Assembly (NCBI GenBank): GCA_020445245.1 | Contig: JAGRHB010000055.1 | Coordinates: 1 to 9,061, forward strand | Origin: Gammaproteobacteria bacterium | Lineage (GTDB): Bacteria; Pseudomonadota; Gammaproteobacteria; Chromatiales; Sedimenticolaceae | Direction: 5' to 3' | DNA length: 9,061 nt | Shown: positions 5,700 through 9,061 of the stretch, piece after piece | How the letters are laid out: each line of letters begins with the position of its first letter | Position numbering within the stretch: the first letter of the stretch is position 1 | The notes under the pieces: generated by a model | The model's input: only the letters and a program-made list of their open reading frames with translations | The model's database searches: none | What the model was told of the DNA's origin: nothing | Program-made: the position numbers and the translations under genes

Positions 5700-7826
5700 A
5701 TGAACAGAATCCTGGACTCCTGGTCGATCAAGCAGAAGCTGCGCGCGGCATTCGGTATCGTGCTGATTGTGCTGTTGGCGGTTTCGCTGGCGGGTCTTCG
5801 CGGTGCCTACCGCACCGAGGAAGATGCACGCCGGGTCGTCGAACAGATCCAGCCAGCGGTGCTGGCAGTCATGGAGCTGGAGAATCAGGTGCACCGCACG
5901 GCGGCCTCGATGGGCTTCTATTTGAAGAGTGGAGAGCCTGCGCACAAGGAGAGTTTCCTGGAGGACAACCGTGGGTTGGCGACAGCGCTGGCCAGTGCCC
6001 GTGATGCCCTCGACCGGCTCAACGATCCGGGCTCGATCCAGGAATTCGCAGCGATCGCCGAGAGGGTGCAGCAGTTTTCCGCGTATGAGCCGCGCATCCT
6101 CGAACTCACGTCCGCCTCGGTAAAGAACATGCCGGCGATGTCGCTGGCCGAGCAGCACCTGAACCCGCGTCATATGGAAATCCTGCAGGCGATGGGTGAA
6201 ATGCTGACCTCCGAGCAGGAGGCGCAGGAAGAGGTGATCACCGATCTGTCTGCCCTGGCGAAGACATCAACCGACGAATTCGGCATGCAGGCAGCCGGCG
6301 TGGACGACGCCGCGATCGCCCGCCTGAGTGCACGCATCGGCGTATTGGAGGCCCTACAGGACCTGCGTTACACCTGGGGCCAGGTCATCAACGGCATGCG
6401 TGGCTTCCTCGCCTTTCGCGATGCGGCACTGCGGGAGAACACGGAGCTGTACCTGCAGCAAAACGACCTGGCGTTGGAGCAGCTGCAGGCCGCTGCAGCC
6501 GATGACCGCCTGACATTCGAACAGACCGACGCCCTGGAGCGCCTGCAGGTTTCTCGCGCAGCCTACATCGATGCACTGCGCAAGGTGTTCGATGTGCACG
6601 GTGGCGACCAGGCTTATACCGACGTCTACCTGGTGCGCACCGAGATCGGGCCGTTGATGGCCGAACTGTCGCGACAGGCGCATACCCTCGTGGCCAGCCT
6701 GCACCAGCAGATCGACAGCCAGAGCGCCGCCCTGGCCGACCAGGCGTCTGCGACGCGTGGACTGGTATGGGTCCTGTTGCTCGGCGGGCTTGCGATCGGG
6801 GTTCTGGTTTCCTGGCTGATCAGCAGCAGCATCAGCTGCAAGCTCAATGCCGCGGTGTCGGCAATGGAGGAGATCGCCAACGGCGATGGTGACCTGACAC
6901 GTGAGCTGGCCTTCAAAGGCAACGATGAGGTCGCTCGTCTCGCCCGGTCGTTCAACAGTTTCATGAACAAGATCCGCCACACGATCTGTGAGGTGGCAAC
7001 CACGGTTCACCGGGTGAGTGCAGCGGCCAATCAGATGGCATCGGTCAGCCAGCAGGCCAGCACGGGAACCCAGCGTCAGCGGGCCGAAACCGAGCGGGTG
7101 GCGCATGCAACCACCGAGATGCTGTCGACGGCACACGAGGTCCAGGGCATGGCGCAGACCGGAGCGAACGCGGCCACTTCGGCCCAATCGTCGGCGAAGC
7201 GTGGCCAATCGGTGCTGGCGGCCACCCAGGCCGAGATCAGCCGTCTCGCCGCCGACGTGGAACAGGCGGCGGCGGTGATTCACGAGCTCGAACAGGACAG
7301 TGAGCGCATCGGGGGCGTGCTCGACGTGATCCGCGGCGTCGCCGAACAGACCAATCTGCTGGCGCTCAACGCGGCAATCGAGGCGGCGCGTGCCGGTGAG
7401 CAGGGCCGCGGATTCGCGGTGGTCGCCGACGAGGTCCGCAGTCTGGCGAGCCGCACCCAGGAGTCGACCGAAGAGATTCAGGGCATGATCGAGCGCCTGC
7501 AGCAGGCATCGCGACATGCGGTCAGCGTGATGGAGACCGGGCGCGGGCAGGCACGGGATACGGTGCAGCACGCAGACGAGACGCGCCAGAGCCTGGAGGA
7601 GATCATCGAAAACATCGCCACGATCTCCGCCACCTCGGGCAGCATCGCTGCGGCGGTGGTCGAGCAGAGTCGCAGCGTCGACGATATCAATCAGACCATG
7701 GTCACCATCAGCGAAGTGGCCGAGCAGACCAACCTGGGTGCGCAGGAGTTGGAGTCATCGACTGCGGAACTCGGTTCGGTATCGGCACACCTGCAGCAGC
7801 TGATCAGCACCTTCAAGACCGGCTGA
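5700..7826 (+). CDS. Methyl-accepting chemotaxis protein with a long helical periplasmic sensor region
   Basis: This 708 aa inner-membrane receptor signals through CheW/CheA. TM1 is about residues 16-33. A ~320-residue periplasmic part follows, predicted almost wholly helical, and TM2 is about 354-376 ([20 protein letters not shown]). Then come a HAMP domain (to ~430, containing [15 protein letters not shown] and FNSFMNKI) and a cytoplasmic coiled-coil signalling domain whose hairpin tip [32 protein letters not shown] is at 549-580. The periplasmic part is about twice the size of a four-helix-bundle sensor. It seems to repeat a helix-bundle layout, with an N-terminal half to about residue 200 and a second half from about 205 to 350, which suggests a helical-bimodular (HBM-like) sensor. 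Ligand unknown. The C terminus (LISTFKTG) has no CheR-docking pentapeptide. ATG 5700 has GGTGA 7 bases upstream; an in-frame TTG at 5685 is less likely. No other chemotaxis gene is in view. Confidence 0.95.
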   Translation: MNRILDSWSIKQKLRAAFGIVLIVLLAVSLAGLRGAYRTEEDARRVVEQIQPAVLAVMELENQVHRTAASMGFYLKSGEPAHKESFLEDNRGLATALASARDALDRLNDPGSIQEFAAIAERVQQFSAYEPRILELTSASVKNMPAMSLAEQHLNPRHMEILQAMGEMLTSEQEAQEEVITDLSALAKTSTDEFGMQAAGVDDAAIARLSARIGVLEALQDLRYTWGQVINGMRGFLAFRDAALRENTELYLQQNDLALEQLQAAAADDRLTFEQTDALERLQVSRAAYIDALRKVFDVHGGDQAYTDVYLVRTEIGPLMAELSRQAHTLVASLHQQIDSQSAALADQASATRGLVWVLLLGGLAIGVLVSWLISSSISCKLNAAVSAMEEIANGDGDLTRELAFKGNDEVARLARSFNSFMNKIRHTICEVATTVHRVSAAANQMASVSQQASTGTQRQRAETERVAHATTEMLSTAHEVQGMAQTGANAATSAQSSAKRGQSVLAATQAEISRLAADVEQAAAVIHELEQDSERIGGVLDVIRGVAEQTNLLALNAAIEAARAGEQGRGFAVVADEVRSLASRTQESTEEIQGMIERLQQASRHAVSVMETGRGQARDTVQHADETRQSLEEIIENIATISATSGSIAAAVVEQSRSVDDINQTMVTISEVAEQTNLGAQELESSTAELGSVSAHLQQLISTFKTG

Positions 7827-7848
7827 GGCGGCACTGCGGCGGCCTCAG
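7823..7848. terminator. Hairpin spanning the converging stop codons of the MCP and NTF2-like genes
   Basis: CTGAGGC (7823-7829) and GCCTCAG (7842-7848) form a perfect 7 bp stem with a 12-base loop. The MCP TGA (7824-7826) lies in one arm and the opposed TGA of the minus gene (7845-7847) in the other. Without a T run on either strand it would be a non-canonical, possibly bidirectional, terminator or a 3'-end protecting structure. Confidence 0.4.
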
Positions 7849-8237
7849 ATCAGGCCGTCGTGGCTGGATTCGTCGTCCGTCAGCAACCGCAGCTGCTTCA
7901 GTTTCCAGCCGTTGCCCGCGTACTGCAGCAACATCTCCACGCCTTGTGCGATGTGCTCGCCCTGGGATGTGCGTGTACTTTCCAGCGCCTTGAACAGGAT
8001 GTGTTGCGAGTCCGTCGTACGAACAGCGATTTTGCTGTAGCTCATGTCCGCGAGGAGGCCCTGCGGGAATTCGTGTGCGCATTGCCGGTACCAGTCCTGG
8101 TAGCCCAGGCTGTCGAATCCCGGCACGCCGAAGACGGCCACATCCGGCGAAATCAGTGCCATGTGCGCCTCCAGATCGTGCGCCAGCGCGGACCCGACAA
8201 ACTCCTGCAACCAGGTATCGATTACCGTGCGTGTCAT
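7845..8237 (-). CDS. Small NTF2/SnoaL-like fold protein, function unknown
   Basis: This 130 aa protein reads as an NTF2-like alpha+beta cone. Opening helices (VIDTWLQEFVGSALAHDLEAHMALI, residues 5-29) are followed by SPDVAVFGVPGFDSLGYQDWYRQCAHEF, which resembles the 'phase of damage and condition' stretch of SnoaL/DUF4440 relatives. Alternating strands then follow (MSYSKIAVRTTDSQHILFKALEST, GVEMLLQYAGNGWKLKQLRLL). Such proteins may be small isomerases, hydrolases or mere ligand-binding folds. I cannot identify catalytic residues, so no activity is assigned. No signal peptide or membrane segment is seen. ATG 8237 has AGGGA (complement of 8244-8248) 6 bases upstream. It converges on the MCP gene with 18 bases between stops and diverges from the Sel1 gene across 200 bases. 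A consensus DnaA box (8292-8300) lies 55 bases upstream of its start. Confidence 0.7.
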   Translation of the reverse strand: MTRTVIDTWLQEFVGSALAHDLEAHMALISPDVAVFGVPGFDSLGYQDWYRQCAHEFPQGLLADMSYSKIAVRTTDSQHILFKALESTRTSQGEHIAQGVEMLLQYAGNGWKLKQLRLLTDDESSHDGLI

Positions 8238-8291
8238 TTGTGATCCCTACAGTCAAATACGGGCCGGAAATTTGAGCATACTGGCGACGAA

Positions 8292-8300
8292 TTATTCACA
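8292..8300 (+). promoter_or_regulatory. Perfect-consensus DnaA box (TTATTCACA)
   Basis: TTATTCACA fits the E. coli consensus TTATNCACA at every defined position. It lies in the intergenic gap 8238-8437, upstream of the minus-strand NTF2-like gene. The gap also holds an A-rich tract (about 8375-8396) and the direct repeat at 8360-8376. The rest of the gap shows no gene and no strong sigma70 promoter. Binding by DnaA is inference. Confidence 0.45.
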
Positions 8301-8359
8301 TTGATTGCCGGTGCCATTTAGGGCAACTTGGGCGTCAATTCATCGGCGTGCTTTAGATT

Positions 8360-8376
8360 CGTGATGTAACGTGATG
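8360..8376 (+). repeat. Direct repeat CGTGATG, 10 bp period, upstream of the Sel1 gene
   Basis: CGTGATG occurs at 8360-8366 and again at 8370-8376, separated by TAA, so the two copies face the same side of the helix. An A-rich run follows (GAAAATAAATGAAAAAAATA, ending at 8396). This could be a tandem regulator site about 60 bases before the Sel1 start. Confidence 0.35.
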
Positions 8377-8437
8377 AAAATAAATGAAAAAAATAGCGGA
8401 TTAGACGAGCCGGGCGTAGCGGAGGGACCAAGGGAAA

Positions 8438-8983
8438 ATGCGCGGAAAAGCATCCACAGAGTTATCCACAGCACGTGCGACGGCCCGTCGATGTGCCTTG
8501 CCGGCATGCTGGCTCATCGGTGCGGCGCTGCTCGGTGCCGCGATCGCTGATGCCGCGTTGCCGGAAGCCGACACCGAACTGGCGGCGCGGGCGCAGCAGG
8601 GTGACGCCTGGGCACAACTCAACCTCGGCGCCGCATTCGATCAAGGCCTGGCTGGCTGGCCGGTCGACCCGGTGCAAGCGGTCTACTGGTATCGGCAGGC
8701 CGCAGACGCCGGAATCGCGGAGGCGCAGTTCAATCTGGCGCACTGTCTGGCAACCGGCACCGGTACGCCACGTGACGATGCAGCGGCGCTGCGGTGGATG
8801 CTGCGCGCGGCCACGCAGGGCCTCGAGGATGCGCAGTTCCTCGCTGGCGTCATGCTGGCCGATGGCATCGGAACCGCGGCAGACCGCACGGCGGCGCTGC
8901 TGTGGCTGCAAAGGGCCGCAGACCGTGGTCATGCCGATGCCGCCGTGCTGCTGGAGCATTTGCGGCAGGGGGGGATGCCGTAA
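8438..8983 (+). CDS. Secreted Sel1-repeat (tetratricopeptide-like) protein
   Basis: This 181 aa protein starts with a long basic N-region (RATARR, 13-18), a hydrophobic core (ALPACWLIGAALLGAAI) and a likely signal peptidase site after ADA (residue 39), so it should be exported. Sel1-like repeats follow: about 56-91 (GDAWAQLNLGAAF ... AVYWYRQAADAG), 92-128 (IAEAQFNLAHCLATGTGTP ... ALRWMLRAATQG), 129-164 (LEDAQFLAGVMLADGIGT ... ALLWLQRAADRG) and a partial fourth to ~175. Such repeats form alpha-helical solenoids that scaffold protein-protein contacts; the partner is unknown. ATG 8438 has GGAGGGA 10 bases upstream (and AAGGGA too close at 2 bases). It is the only ATG before the signal peptide. 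Codons 5-11 contain two TCCACA repeats and a rare TTA leucine codon, which coincide with DnaA-box-like sites. A CGGCA/TGCCG stem just before the stop lacks a T run. Confidence 0.85.
   Translation: MRGKASTELSTARATARRCALPACWLIGAALLGAAIADAALPEADTELAARAQQGDAWAQLNLGAAFDQGLAGWPVDPVQAVYWYRQAADAGIAEAQFNLAHCLATGTGTPRDDAAALRWMLRAATQGLEDAQFLAGVMLADGIGTAADRTAALLWLQRAADRGHADAAVLLEHLRQGGMP
8450..8470 (+). promoter_or_regulatory. Tandem DnaA-box-like sites at the start of the Sel1 gene
   Basis: TTATCCACA (8462-8470) is a perfect match to the high-affinity DnaA box. GCATCCACA (8450-8458) matches it at 7 of 9 and lies exactly 12 bases upstream in the same orientation. The shared ATCCACAG repeat starts at 8452 and 8464. 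Both fall inside the first codons of the Sel1 gene, in the same orientation as the TTATTCACA box at 8292. Confidence 0.45.
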
Positions 8984-9018
8984 GCGAGTGCGCCATATCG
9001 CTGTTGCGGCAGTGCAGG

Positions 9019-9024
9019 TATAAT
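9019..9024 (+). promoter_or_regulatory. Perfect -10 box (TATAAT) of a gene beyond the window
   Basis: TATAAT lies 36 bases after the Sel1 stop. No good -35 stands at 16-18 bases, although TTGCGG sits at 9004-9009, too close to pair with it. The 37 bases that follow contain no convincing ribosome site or start, so the driven gene is out of view. Confidence 0.45.
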
Positions 9025-9061
9025 CTCGCGCCTTTCACTCCAGCGGTAGCTCCCCCCGTGA

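Noticed and set aside
6354..7571. 405-codon open frame on the minus strand inside the chemoreceptor gene
   Set aside because: It is antisense to the highly conserved HAMP and signalling domains. Its translation is rich in H, R, G and L without recognisable motifs, which is typical of a shadow frame in GC-rich DNA.
8301..8306. IHF site next to the first DnaA box
   Set aside because: TTGATT is present, but the distal YAA half of the consensus is missing at the required distance.
8963..8980. CGGCA/TGCCG hairpin at the end of the Sel1 gene as a terminator
   Set aside because: The stem is only 5 bp, has an 8-base G-rich loop, lies inside the coding sequence, and has no T run after it.
1..9061. 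CRISPR array, tRNA/rRNA gene, insertion sequence or phage gene
   Set aside because: No regularly spaced repeats, cloverleaf pattern, transposase or integrase motif, or terminal inverted repeats were seen on either strand.

Overview
The window reads as an ordinary chromosomal stretch of a GC-rich gammaproteobacterium. The resemblance is to Chromatiales-like or other sulfur/methane-cycling lineages, but that placement is inferred from protein style only. The clues are an SrkA (YihE/RdoA) kinase close to the enterobacterial form, a long (~294 aa) PurC, a small barrel-less OmpA-family protein with a GECWRT motif, an orphan MbcA/ParS/Xre-type antitoxin-like protein and a large chemoreceptor. Ten protein genes are supported. 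I see no tRNA, rRNA, CRISPR, IS element or phage gene. Several starts are not ATG (GTG for usp, the CPCC gene and the 4571 gene; TTG for srkA).

Layout. 1-956: a terminator of an off-window gene, then a secreted OmpA-C-domain protein (258-893) closed by a terminator with the same hairpin core. 957-2335: a tandem-domain universal stress protein (minus strand) and a zinc-ribbon-like CPCC protein (plus strand) diverge from a ~130 bp region with promoter-like elements and a dyad. 2345-4473: a minus-strand operon purC - glutaredoxin-like (CPHC) - srkA, tightly packed, with a 4-base TTGA overlap between the last two. 4571-5591: a conserved hypothetical protein and then an MbcA/ParS/Xre antitoxin-like protein on plus. 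5700-7826: a 708 aa methyl-accepting chemotaxis protein with a long helical periplasmic region. 7845-8237: a small NTF2/SnoaL-like protein on minus, convergent with the receptor. 8438-8983: a secreted Sel1-repeat protein on plus. The window ends with a perfect TATAAT box of a downstream gene.

Together these genes look like housekeeping (purC) mixed with envelope and stress functions (OmpA-like, Usp, SrkA, thiol oxidoreductase) and sensing (MCP). There is no single dedicated pathway. The least explained piece is the 200 bp gap 8238-8437 and the start of the Sel1 gene. It holds two perfect matches to the DnaA box consensus TTATNCACA, a third degenerate box exactly 12 bp from one of them, a 10-bp-phased direct repeat and an A-rich tract. 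One box forces a rare TTA leucine codon into a GC-rich gene. Other points worth a look are the two convergent gene pairs whose opposed stop codons both sit in the arms of a hairpin, and the co-location of a CPHC thiol oxidoreductase with srkA, which recalls the srkA-dsbA pair of E. coli.
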